Source of the DNA: an uncultured Parabacteroides sp. | Lineage (GTDB): Bacteria > Bacteroidota > Bacteroidia > Bacteroidales > Tannerellaceae | Assembly: GCA_949287365.1 (NCBI GenBank) | Contig: CASEGC010000089.1 | Coordinates: forward strand, 1-47,561 | Reading direction: 5' to 3' | DNA length: 47,561 bases | Shown here: positions 17,221 through 24,965 of the stretch, one piece after another | How positions within the stretch are numbered: position 1 is the stretch's first letter | How the letters are laid out: each line of letters starts with the position of its first letter | The notes under the pieces: model-generated | The model's input: only the letters and a program-made list of their open reading frames with translations | What the model was told of the DNA's origin: nothing | Database searches by the model: none | Position numbers and translations under genes: made by a program

Positions 17221-18657
17221 ATGAAATCGAATGAAATCTCACGCCGCTCGTTCCTGAAACGGGCATTGGCTTTATCGGCCGCTTCGGCCATCCCCTCGTT
17301 CTGGACTCCCGCCCGCGGCAGGGTCCTGCCAACCTCCCCGTTGGTCAGCGCCAACGACCGGGTAAACATCGCGTTCATCGGCATCGGGCAGCGCGGTGGC
17401 GAAATCGCGAGGGAATTGTACAACACGGGATTATGTAACGTGGTCGCCTTATGCGACGTGGACATGGGCGCTCCGCACACGCAACAGATTATCAACATGT
17501 TCCCGAAAGTGCCGCGTTTCCAGGATTTCCGTACGATGTTCGACCGTATGGCGGACAAGATCGATGCCGTGACCGTCGGCGTGCCGGACCACTCTCACTT
17601 CCCGATCACTATCGAGGCGATCGCGCATGGCAAGCATGTCTACGTGGAGAAACCGATGGCCCGTACGTTTCATGAAGTGGAACTGATGATGCGCGCGGCG
17701 GAGAAGTATGGGGTTGTCACCCAAATGGGTAACCAAGGACACTCCGAGGCGAACTATTTCCAGTTCAAGGCGTGGAAAGAGGCGGGCATCATCAAGGATG
17801 TCACCGCCGTCACCGCCCACATGAACAGCTCGCGCCGCTGGCACGGATGGAACCCGCATATCAAACACATGCCGATGGGCGAACCGGTTCCCGAGACAAT
17901 GGATTGGGATACATGGATAGGTGTCGCCCAATATCACGACTACAACCACGATTATCACCTTGGGCAATGGCGTTGCTGGTATGATTATGGCATGGGCGCT
18001 TTAGGCGATTGGGGAGCGCACCTGCTCGATACGGTACACGAGTTCCTCGACCTTGGTCTGCCCACCGAGGTGAACCCGCTTTACCTGAAGGACCACAATC
18101 CGTTCTTCTATCCCATGTCGTCCACGTTGTTGTTCAAGTTCCCCGCCAGAGGCGATATGCCGCCCGTGGATATCACTTGGTATGACGGGTTGGATAACAT
18201 TCCCGCGGTTCCGGAAGGATACGGTGTCTCCGAATTGGACCCGAACATTCCCACCGTGGCGGGAGGCAAGATTCAGCCGGCGAAACTGAACCCCGGTAAG
18301 GAAATCTACTCCAAGGAACTGACCTTCAAGGGAGGCTCGCACGGAAGTACCCTTTCTATCATCCCGGATGAGAAGGCGAAAGAGATGGAATCGAAGCTAC
18401 CGGAAGTACCGAAAAGCCCGTCGAACCATTACGCCAACTTCCTGCTCGCGTGCATGGGCAAGGAAAAGACCCGTTCGCCTTTCTCGATAGCCGGTCCGCT
18501 GAGCCAAATCTTCTGCCTTGGCGTGTTGAGTCAACGCCTGAACCGTAAGCTGGTCTTCGATCGCGACACGAAAGAAATCACCAATGATCCGGAGGCGAAC
18601 CGAATGCTTGTCGGCCTGCCTCCTCGCAAAGGCTGGGAACAGTATTATAAGATTTGA
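17221..18657 (+). CDS. Tat-exported Gfo/Idh/MocA family oxidoreductase (possible GH109-type glycosidase)
   Basis: A 478-residue protein with a twin-arginine signal (SRRSFLKRALALSAASAIP). A Rossmann NAD-binding domain follows (about 45-170): VNIAFIGIGQRGGEIAREL, VVALCDVDM, and VTVGVPDHSHFPITIEAIAHGKHVYVEKPMA, whose EKP is the family's conserved catalytic-site motif. A C-terminal Gfo/Idh/MocA alpha/beta domain follows, with WRCWYDYGMGALGDWGAHLLD. Such Tat-exported members in Bacteroidetes include oxidoreductases of unknown substrate and GH109 alpha-N-acetylgalactosaminidases, which use a redox-type mechanism with tightly bound NAD. I cannot decide between these from the sequence. Tat export fits a protein that folds around its cofactor before export. 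It stands alone, bounded by a divergent promoter region and a strong bidirectional terminator. Confidence 0.85.
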   Translation: MKSNEISRRSFLKRALALSAASAIPSFWTPARGRVLPTSPLVSANDRVNIAFIGIGQRGGEIARELYNTGLCNVVALCDVDMGAPHTQQIINMFPKVPRFQDFRTMFDRMADKIDAVTVGVPDHSHFPITIEAIAHGKHVYVEKPMARTFHEVELMMRAAEKYGVVTQMGNQGHSEANYFQFKAWKEAGIIKDVTAVTAHMNSSRRWHGWNPHIKHMPMGEPVPETMDWDTWIGVAQYHDYNHDYHLGQWRCWYDYGMGALGDWGAHLLDTVHEFLDLGLPTEVNPLYLKDHNPFFYPMSSTLLFKFPARGDMPPVDITWYDGLDNIPAVPEGYGVSELDPNIPTVAGGKIQPAKLNPGKEIYSKELTFKGGSHGSTLSIIPDEKAKEMESKLPEVPKSPSNHYANFLLACMGKEKTRSPFSIAGPLSQIFCLGVLSQRLNRKLVFDRDTKEITNDPEANRMLVGLPPRKGWEQYYKI

Positions 18658-18683
18658 CACATATCGCTCAAGTCGACTCAGGT

Positions 18684-18727
18684 AATAAAGGTAAGAAACG
18701 TTATACCGAGCGTTTCTTACCTTTATT
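18684..18727. terminator. Bidirectional intrinsic terminator
   Basis: A perfect 17-bp inverted repeat (18684-18700 with 18711-18727, core GGTAAGAAACG) with a 10-nt loop lies between the converging Gfo/Idh/MocA and SprE-like genes. The AT-rich ends supply a T-run on both strands. Confidence 0.92.
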
Positions 18728-18757
18728 TATTTTGATTTACGTGACGCTTCTTTCTTG

Positions 18758-21700
18758 TTATTTCTGTCGTTCGCGGGCGGCTTTCTCTTTCGCTTTCAAC
18801 TCAGCCTCGCGAGCTTTCTCACGTTCTTTCAATTTTTTCTTGTAAGCGCGTTCTTTTTCCTTACGTTCCTTCTCTTTCTGCTTCAAGCGTTGCTTGTAGG
18901 CACGTTCTTTCTCCTTACGAAGCTGTTCTTGCGCTTTCAACTTCGCTTTACGGTCGGCTTCGGCTTGTTTGCGTTTTTCTTTACGCTCTTTCTCCAATTG
19001 CTTCTCGCGCTCACGTTTCGCTTTCAGCAAAGCGCGTTCCTCTTCTTCCTGTTGTTTGAGCTGTTCCTCACGTTCCCGCGCCATACGTTCACGAAGCTCC
19101 TGCTCCTCACGTTGTTTGGCTTCGAACGCTTCACGAGCCTCTTGTTGGCGCTTTTCTTCTTCAGCCTCTTCACGAGCGCGGATTTCCATCACTTCCTCAA
19201 GGCTCATTCCCTCGTCCGTTGGTGACGTTCGCGGACTCACGGTCGGTAATTCAACAGGTGATAGCTCGAATATCTCCTCCTCTTCCGGCATTTCTATCAT
19301 CTCCGGTATCAAGAATGTTTTGGGCGAAGCGACAGGAGCTTCTTCCACTGGCGTTTCCGGTAACTCCTTCATGGATTCTTTTCCATTAGAATCCGACGTT
19401 TGTGTTTCCTCTTCCTCGGTCTTTTCTTCTTCACCTTTTTCTTCTTCCGCTTCCATTCGGGCACGCCAGCGAGCGGCCAGTTCGGGTAATTCCTCGCCGA
19501 AATGTTCATCGAAGAAAGAAATATATTCGTCCAAGGTCTTACCGTGTGTTAAAGTCTCGTAATTGTCATCCGAGATGGGCAGTACCACCACCGCTTCGGC
19601 CAACGCGTTGGCGTATCCATCCTTGCCGTAAATCATTTTATAATATTGTATCGCCTCATCGAGATTGAAGAAACCACGCACGGCCAACATGCTCATCGAA
19701 CCAGCCTCGATTTGTTCCAAGTCAAGCTCTTTTACCATGAAATTGCCGAAGTTGTACGCTGCCACCACGAAGAGCAGTTGGTTACGGTCCACGCTCCCGG
19801 TAGGATAAACCAACAATGTCCGGTAGGGCAGGTTACGTTCCGCGTTGAATGTCCGGGCCGAGTCCGCCGCCGAGAGCGAGCCGTCTTCTCCCAAGCCGAA
19901 ACGTAGGTCCCACGTCATGCCTCTCACGCCACCTTGCACCATAGTACGTCCTCGTAGGACACCTTTCAGCATCTCACCCGCCAACTCGGTGACATCCGCG
20001 TCCGGATATTTGTCGATTAACGCTTTTAAGGCGAGCTTGAAATTCTCCGCATCGCCAGACTGCACGTAACTTAACGCGTCGAGGAACATGAACTTAGGCA
20101 TCAGCGTGGCCAACGGATATTTTTCGCTCACATAACGATAGTTTTTCCGTACGGCGGTCGTATCTCCCGCTAAATAACGGTCGTAAGTCACTTGATAGAT
20201 GGAGTCCTGCACCACATCCATCATCCGAACGTTGTACTCGTAGTTCGGGTCTGCCACCGCTACGGCGTAATCGCTATCCGGGAAGGCATTCATCAGTTTA
20301 TTCTTGTATTTGGCGGCCAAAGCCGTGTTCCCTGTCCGCAAGGCCATGAGATATACCTGATAATAACATTCCAGCCGGTGCTCATTCTCGGGAAAACGTC
20401 TCTCCAGGGTCTCGAATCCTTCGATCGCCAGAGAGAAATCCTCCAGCTTATCCTTATAAATCATCGCCATGTTATATAGGCCATCTATGATGATTATATT
20501 GGAAGCGTCCACGTCCTCTTGCGTGAATGGCAATTGTTGCAAATAATATTCCCTTGTATGCGGGTCGTCAGCCGCCACGGGAGACATGTCGGCTCCTGTC
20601 GAATCCGCGGGCAACGGTTCACCGTCCGGTCCTTGTGGTGTCTCTCCATCATCCAGCACCTCTTCATCCGGGTTCATGTTGAAGGTGGAAAGCTTTTTGT
20701 CCCGACGACGCCAGTTATCTTCCAGCGGACGGCGTCCCCACTTACGCTGGAACTGCGTTTTTCCCTGCGCTACGGTCTGTGGATTGTAAAAGTAGAAGGT
20801 AGACCCTCCGGAGGCGGTAGGCAATACGGTTGTGGTCAATTCCGTTCCCGGTCGGTCAATACCCGTACCCTTGGCCTCCTGTTCAGCTAAGTAAGCCTCC
20901 TTTTCGGCTAATGCCTTGGCCTCCTCTTCCTCCTTCTTCACCTGCTCTATTTTCTTGTCGATGATAGCCAGCCGCTCCGCTTCCGGCATTTTCGCCAACG
21001 CCTGTAAGCTATCCTGCAGATGGACCGCCTCTACGTGCACGACCAACTCATCCAACACCGCCGAAAGTTTGGCTACCCGATCATAATCCTTATATTCTTT
21101 TTGTATTCCCGCCAAAGCTCCGGTAAAGCAAGGCTGCGCTTTCACGTAATCGCGCATGGTGAAATAGAGGTCTCCCAGTTTAATTTGGCAAATCGCCTTG
21201 TCCATCCCGTTCAAGGTACTCTTGTCAATACCCATTTGATAATTCTCGATGGCCTTCGCCGTATCCTCCTGGCTGAGATAGACATTCCCCAAGGCGTAGT
21301 AAACTTGATCCAAATAATCCTTGTTCTTCTGGCTTTTCGCCATTCTCTCCAGCATCTTGACTACCTTTTGGTAATTCGTGCCGGGGAATACCTCCGTTTG
21401 ACGAATCCGCGCGGCGAATTCCAGCTCGTAAGGCGGATTGGCGCGCGCTACCTCGCCGAAAGTCTTATAAGCCAATCCATCCAGTCCCTGGTCCGCGTAA
21501 ATCTGTCCCAATAAATATTTCATGCGGGTACGCTGTTTCCTGTTTCGTTCAGACTTGATGGCCGTCTTCAAATACGGGATAGCCTCCTCGAACTTCTTGT
21601 CCTTAATTAAATAATCGGCATAAAAAGCGGAGAACTCCTTCAGGCAGGAAGGTGGTATGCCGTTCTTGTTCATTTTATCCAAGATGTCCGCCGACTCATA

Positions 21701-22261
21701 GAGCCATCCCATCTCGGAATAACAGCGGGCTTGCCATAGACGAGCTTCCGCCACTACCTCCTCGTCCGTGGCGTAATGCCGGGCGATGTAGGAGAACGTG
21801 GCCGAGGCTTGAAGGAAATCGGCGTTGTAGAACTGCGCCTGTCCCATAATCAGCCAACTGTTTTTCAGAAAAGGGTTGTATTCCTCCTGTTCTTGGAAAG
21901 CGCGTTGCTTAGGGTCGTTTCGCCATCCGGGTTTCTTCGCCGGCTTCGTTTGTATGGAGTGTAATTTGATGGCCTTATTGCTTTTCTCTATCGTGCGGTC
22001 GAACGGTCCTCCCGGCTCTGTCTTGTCCTTAGGCAAAGCGCTGACCGGATAAAGGTAAATCATGTCGGAATAGTTGTCCTTATGTCCTTCCAATTGGCTC
22101 TTCAACGCTTCGTCGAACGCCTCTTTCCCGTTGAAATAAATATTGTATCGTGTGGTGAAAGCATGATAAAAACGGGTCGCCTTCGTGTTCTTTTTCGTAC
22201 TGCACGACCAGAGCACGAGTATCGCGAATAACGCTCCTATATAGCGAAACCCTCTTTTCAT
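18758..22261 (-). CDS. SprE/PorW-like TPR lipoprotein of the type IX secretion system
   Basis: A 1167-residue lipoprotein with lipobox LWSC (Cys20) and the N-terminal block STKKNTKATRFYHAFTTRYNIYFNGKEAFDEAL that marks SprE/PorW proteins. Tetratricopeptide-type helical repeats fill about 130-430 and 560-930 (for example FLQASATFSYIARHYATDEEVVAEARLWQARCYSEMGWLYESADIL). The last 150 residues (about 1018-1167) are an almost uninterrupted Lys/Arg/Glu helix, probably a long coiled coil, preceded by an acidic, Pro-rich linker. In Flavobacterium johnsoniae and Porphyromonas gingivalis, SprE/PorW is needed for secretion through the type IX machine and links its periplasmic or outer-membrane parts. The protein is longer than I remember for those homologues, mainly because of the charged tail. 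It is the last gene of the aroA operon; its ATG lies 7 bp after the metal permease stop codon. Confidence 0.85.
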   Translation of the reverse strand: MKRGFRYIGALFAILVLWSCSTKKNTKATRFYHAFTTRYNIYFNGKEAFDEALKSQLEGHKDNYSDMIYLYPVSALPKDKTEPGGPFDRTIEKSNKAIKLHSIQTKPAKKPGWRNDPKQRAFQEQEEYNPFLKNSWLIMGQAQFYNADFLQASATFSYIARHYATDEEVVAEARLWQARCYSEMGWLYESADILDKMNKNGIPPSCLKEFSAFYADYLIKDKKFEEAIPYLKTAIKSERNRKQRTRMKYLLGQIYADQGLDGLAYKTFGEVARANPPYELEFAARIRQTEVFPGTNYQKVVKMLERMAKSQKNKDYLDQVYYALGNVYLSQEDTAKAIENYQMGIDKSTLNGMDKAICQIKLGDLYFTMRDYVKAQPCFTGALAGIQKEYKDYDRVAKLSAVLDELVVHVEAVHLQDSLQALAKMPEAERLAIIDKKIEQVKKEEEEAKALAEKEAYLAEQEAKGTGIDRPGTELTTTVLPTASGGSTFYFYNPQTVAQGKTQFQRKWGRRPLEDNWRRRDKKLSTFNMNPDEEVLDDGETPQGPDGEPLPADSTGADMSPVAADDPHTREYYLQQLPFTQEDVDASNIIIIDGLYNMAMIYKDKLEDFSLAIEGFETLERRFPENEHRLECYYQVYLMALRTGNTALAAKYKNKLMNAFPDSDYAVAVADPNYEYNVRMMDVVQDSIYQVTYDRYLAGDTTAVRKNYRYVSEKYPLATLMPKFMFLDALSYVQSGDAENFKLALKALIDKYPDADVTELAGEMLKGVLRGRTMVQGGVRGMTWDLRFGLGEDGSLSAADSARTFNAERNLPYRTLLVYPTGSVDRNQLLFVVAAYNFGNFMVKELDLEQIEAGSMSMLAVRGFFNLDEAIQYYKMIYGKDGYANALAEAVVVLPISDDNYETLTHGKTLDEYISFFDEHFGEELPELAARWRARMEAEEEKGEEEKTEEEETQTSDSNGKESMKELPETPVEEAPVASPKTFLIPEMIEMPEEEEIFELSPVELPTVSPRTSPTDEGMSLEEVMEIRAREEAEEEKRQQEAREAFEAKQREEQELRERMAREREEQLKQQEEEERALLKAKREREKQLEKERKEKRKQAEADRKAKLKAQEQLRKEKERAYKQRLKQKEKERKEKERAYKKKLKEREKAREAELKAKEKAARERQK

Positions 22262-22268
22262 CCCTTAA

Positions 22269-23072
22269 TTAACGATGGAACAGCGGTTTTATTGCTTTTA
22301 AGGATAAAAACAAAAGAACCAGGAACAAGATGATGAACGCGCCCGAAGGAACGTTCAGGTAATAGGAGAGGACCAATCCGCACACGCAGCCCAAAAAGCC
22401 GATGATGGCGCTTCCAATCATGATTTTCCGGAAATCGGACGTGAACAGGTTCATCGTGATTTGTGGCAATGTCAATAGGCTTATCAACAACATGATACCC
22501 ACTAAACGAATCGATAAGACAATCGTGATGGCGATAAAGCACATCATCGCGTATTCTATCAGCCGTACCGGCAAGCCTTGGGTAAGCGCGAAGTCACGGT
22601 CGAAAGCCACGTACACGATTTCCCGGAAAAACAGGGAAAACATGATTATCAGTAGAATGACCAAGCCGAGTATCCAACCGATGTCCGAGAAGGAAATGGT
22701 CAGTATATTCCCGAACAGATAGGCGGAAAGGTTCGGCGCGTAACCTGGCGTAAGGAAAATGAAAATTACGCCTAACGCCATTCCCAGCGACCATATACCG
22801 GCTATCGCGGAATCTTCCCTCACCTCCTGCGTACGGCTCGCCCATTCCACGCAGAAAGCGGAAAGGACAGAGAACGCCATCGCCATCAGGATGGGATTTA
22901 AGCCCAGATAAAAGCCCAGCCCCAATCCTCCGAACGAGGCATGCGTGATTCCTCCGCTGATAAACACCAAACGGCGCGATACGACGTACGTGCCTACGAT
23001 TCCGCAGGCGATAGCGGTCAGCAGGCTTCCTATCAACGCGTTCTGGAAAAAGGTATATCGCAACAATTCCAT
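22269..23072 (-). CDS. ABC-3 family metal ABC transporter permease (ZnuB/MntB type)
   Basis: A 267-residue polytopic inner-membrane protein with seven to eight hydrophobic segments. The ABC-3 signature GGITHASFGGLGLGFYLGLNP is near residue 40, and LRLVGIMLL-like (IRLVGIMLLISLLTLPQ) lies in the second half, as in ZnuB, MntB and TroC permeases. It should form the membrane channel for Zn2+, Mn2+ or Fe2+ import with an ATPase and a binding protein. Neither partner gene is in the window, so this is an orphan permease placed between a small membrane protein gene (20 bp upstream) and the sprE-like gene (7 bp downstream). Which metal it carries is not visible from the sequence. Confidence 0.92.
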   Translation of the reverse strand: MELLRYTFFQNALIGSLLTAIACGIVGTYVVSRRLVFISGGITHASFGGLGLGFYLGLNPILMAMAFSVLSAFCVEWASRTQEVREDSAIAGIWSLGMALGVIFIFLTPGYAPNLSAYLFGNILTISFSDIGWILGLVILLIIMFSLFFREIVYVAFDRDFALTQGLPVRLIEYAMMCFIAITIVLSIRLVGIMLLISLLTLPQITMNLFTSDFRKIMIGSAIIGFLGCVCGLVLSYYLNVPSGAFIILFLVLLFLSLKAIKPLFHR

Positions 23073-23091
23073 ATTCCCCGTTTATTCCCGA

Positions 23092-23511
23092 TTATCGCAT
23101 ACGCCGTTCACCCACTATCAAGAATGCCTCGTCTTTCAAGACATCAGGCAAATTGATGCCGCGCAATTGCAGACTGCGAAGCCAACCGGCCACTTCCACT
23201 TCCCGGAGCGTATAAAGCACCTCGCTGAACTCCTCCACCGCCTTGTCATCATAAGCGTCCGCCGCCATGCCCCGGAAACGGTCCAGCTCCTCATCGTCAT
23301 AATACTCCACCTTTTTGCTAACCGCCGCCAGGAGACTGTCCCGTTCACAAGTCTCATGCTGGCCGCAACAGACTTCCGGAATCTCTTTCGCCTCCGGTAT
23401 CTCCGAGATCTCGCCCCGCTCCAGCATCTTGCGGAGTTTCTTCTCACGGAAATAACCGGCGATGGCGGCTACGATTCCCAAACAGACTATACTTATGATT
23501 AGATACCACAT
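23092..23511 (-). CDS. Small membrane-anchored hypothetical protein with a Cys-rich motif
   Basis: A 139-residue protein. One N-terminal membrane helix (MWYLIISIVCLGIVAAIAGYF) is followed by basic residues (REKKLRKML), so the rest is probably cytoplasmic. A short cysteine cluster (CCGQHETCERD, near residue 48) could bind a metal. The remainder is acidic and helical (YYDDEELDRFRGMAADAYDDKAVEEFSEVLYTLREVEVAGWLRSLQLRGI). I do not recognise a characterised function. It lies between aroA (29 bp gap) and the metal permease (20 bp gap) in one operon; the cysteine cluster next to a metal permease is suggestive but not proof of a link. Confidence 0.8.
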   Translation of the reverse strand: MWYLIISIVCLGIVAAIAGYFREKKLRKMLERGEISEIPEAKEIPEVCCGQHETCERDSLLAAVSKKVEYYDDEELDRFRGMAADAYDDKAVEEFSEVLYTLREVEVAGWLRSLQLRGINLPDVLKDEAFLIVGERRMR

Positions 23512-23540
23512 AATTCGTTGACCGATTTGATTATCGATTG

Positions 23541-24785
23541 TTAAATATCATTATTCTCTTCCCTGACTCCGAAACCGGCGGCTTTTAAATCTTCCCAATA
23601 ACGCGGATAACTTTTCGTGACTACCCGCGGGTGGGCTATCCTGATTCCCTCGGGCAATACCAATGCCGCGGGAGCGAACGCCATCGCCATCCGATGGTCC
23701 TCGTAAGTCGCTATGACCGGACGCGGTTCCGGTTCGCTACGCCCGCCGTCCCATTCCAAGATATTATCCTTATGGCTTGTCAGCGTATATCCCAACTTCC
23801 GGAGTTCCGCCTTTAACGCCTCTATCCGGTCGGTCTCCTTGATGCGCAAGGAACGAAGTCCGGAGAATCGGAAAGGAATGTTCAATAAGGCGCAAGTAAC
23901 CGCGAAGGTTTGGGCCAAATCCGGCTCGTCCGCGAAATCGTAGACAAGCTTATCGCGTGAACCGCCGGTGTATCGCAACAAAACGCCATCCCGCGTGAAA
24001 GTCGTACCTACTCCCAGTCGGGCGAACAACCTCGCTCCGGCGGCATCTCCCTGCAAACTATGCTTGAACAAACCCTCCAAGCGAATCTCTCCCCTTTTCG
24101 ACAACGCCATTATCTCATACCAATAGGAGGCGGCGCTCCAATCCGATTCTACCTTGAAAGGAACAGGCGTGTATTCTTGCGGGGTGACTCGTATGACGTT
24201 CCCCGTCCATGAGGCGTTCACGCCAAATCGCTCCATCAATCCCAGCGTCAGGCGGATGTAAGGTTTCGAGATGATATCGCCTTCCAGACGTAACGTCACC
24301 CCCTTTTCTGTCAAGGGAGCGATCATCAATATCGCGGAGATGTATTGTGAGCTCACGTTTCCCGGCAAAGAGATATCTCCTCCTTGCAATGCGCTCCCAA
24401 AAATACGCAAAGGTGGATAGCCTTCCTTTTCCATGTACTCGATACGGGCTCCCAATTGGTTTAACGCTTCCACCAATACCTTGATTGGCCGGTTTTTCAT
24501 GCGTTCCGTGCCGGTGATTGTCCATTCGCCCACCACTTTCGAGAGAAACGCGGTCAGGAAGCGCATCGTGGTACCCGCCGCCCCCACGTCAAAATTCCGG
24601 TCGTTGGAATTCAACGCTTTCACCATTAGGTTCGTGTCGTCGCAATCGGATAAATTCTCCACCTCGTAGCCGCTATAACTGAGCGCGTTCAATATTAACG
24701 CCCTGTTACTTATACTTTTAGAAGCGGGGAGCTTTACGGACATACGGATTGGCGCGTCCGGAGCGCTTATCAGATAACTCATCAT
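23541..24785 (-). CDS. aroA: 3-phosphoshikimate 1-carboxyvinyltransferase (EPSP synthase)
   Basis: A 414-residue cytoplasmic enzyme of the shikimate pathway that joins phosphoenolpyruvate to shikimate-3-phosphate. Conserved blocks are all present: LPASKSISNRALIL (PEP and S3P binding Lys), GAAGTTMRFLTAFL, TGTERMKNRPI, SSQYISAILM, SLRIKETDRIEALKAEL and TYEDHRMAMAFAPAAL. Two repeated inside-out alpha/beta halves are implied by the length, which is close to the family norm. The first of two adjacent Met codons is used as start. It is the first gene of a four-gene operon (aroA, small membrane protein, metal permease, sprE-like) with a TACTTTTG promoter element about 24 bp upstream. Confidence 0.96.
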   Translation of the reverse strand: MMSYLISAPDAPIRMSVKLPASKSISNRALILNALSYSGYEVENLSDCDDTNLMVKALNSNDRNFDVGAAGTTMRFLTAFLSKVVGEWTITGTERMKNRPIKVLVEALNQLGARIEYMEKEGYPPLRIFGSALQGGDISLPGNVSSQYISAILMIAPLTEKGVTLRLEGDIISKPYIRLTLGLMERFGVNASWTGNVIRVTPQEYTPVPFKVESDWSAASYWYEIMALSKRGEIRLEGLFKHSLQGDAAGARLFARLGVGTTFTRDGVLLRYTGGSRDKLVYDFADEPDLAQTFAVTCALLNIPFRFSGLRSLRIKETDRIEALKAELRKLGYTLTSHKDNILEWDGGRSEPEPRPVIATYEDHRMAMAFAPAALVLPEGIRIAHPRVVTKSYPRYWEDLKAAGFGVREENNDI

Positions 24786-24808
24786 TTATATGTTCAAGAT
24801 TCGGACAG

Positions 24809-24816
24809 CAAAAGTA
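24809..24816 (-). promoter_or_regulatory. -7 promoter element of the aroA operon
   Basis: The minus strand reads TACTTTTG, a perfect TAnnTTTG -7 box, about 24 bp before the aroA ATG. No clear -33 TTTG is present. The 22-bp repeat array begins about 50 bp further upstream. Confidence 0.6.
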
Positions 24817-24865
24817 CGAAAAAATAGCAAGTATTCTCTCTCCGTTCGCCCATAAATGTGAAAGC

Positions 24866-24965
24866 CTGTTTCCCCTTAGGGAAAAGACGTGCGTGTTTCC
24901 GGATATTCACGTGCGTGTTTCCGAATAAACATGTACGTCTTTTCCTGAAGACACGTGCGTCATCG
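24866..24965. repeat. Four to five 22-bp phased dyad units upstream of aroA
   Basis: Units start at 24866, 24888, 24910, 24932 and 24954, an exact 22-bp phase. The second and third share CGTGCGTGTTTCCG; the fourth reads TGTACGTCTTTTCC; the last is partial and ends at the sulfatase-fold gene's stop codon. Each junction makes a dyad like CACGTGCGTG, and TTCCGGA forms a second small dyad. The same family occurs at 42142-42215. Confidence 0.8.

Noticed and set aside
18755-19562. Phe/Leu-rich and Ser-rich plus-strand frames opposite the SprE-like tail
   Set aside because: They are complements of the Lys/Glu/Arg codon run and have no start context or independent support.
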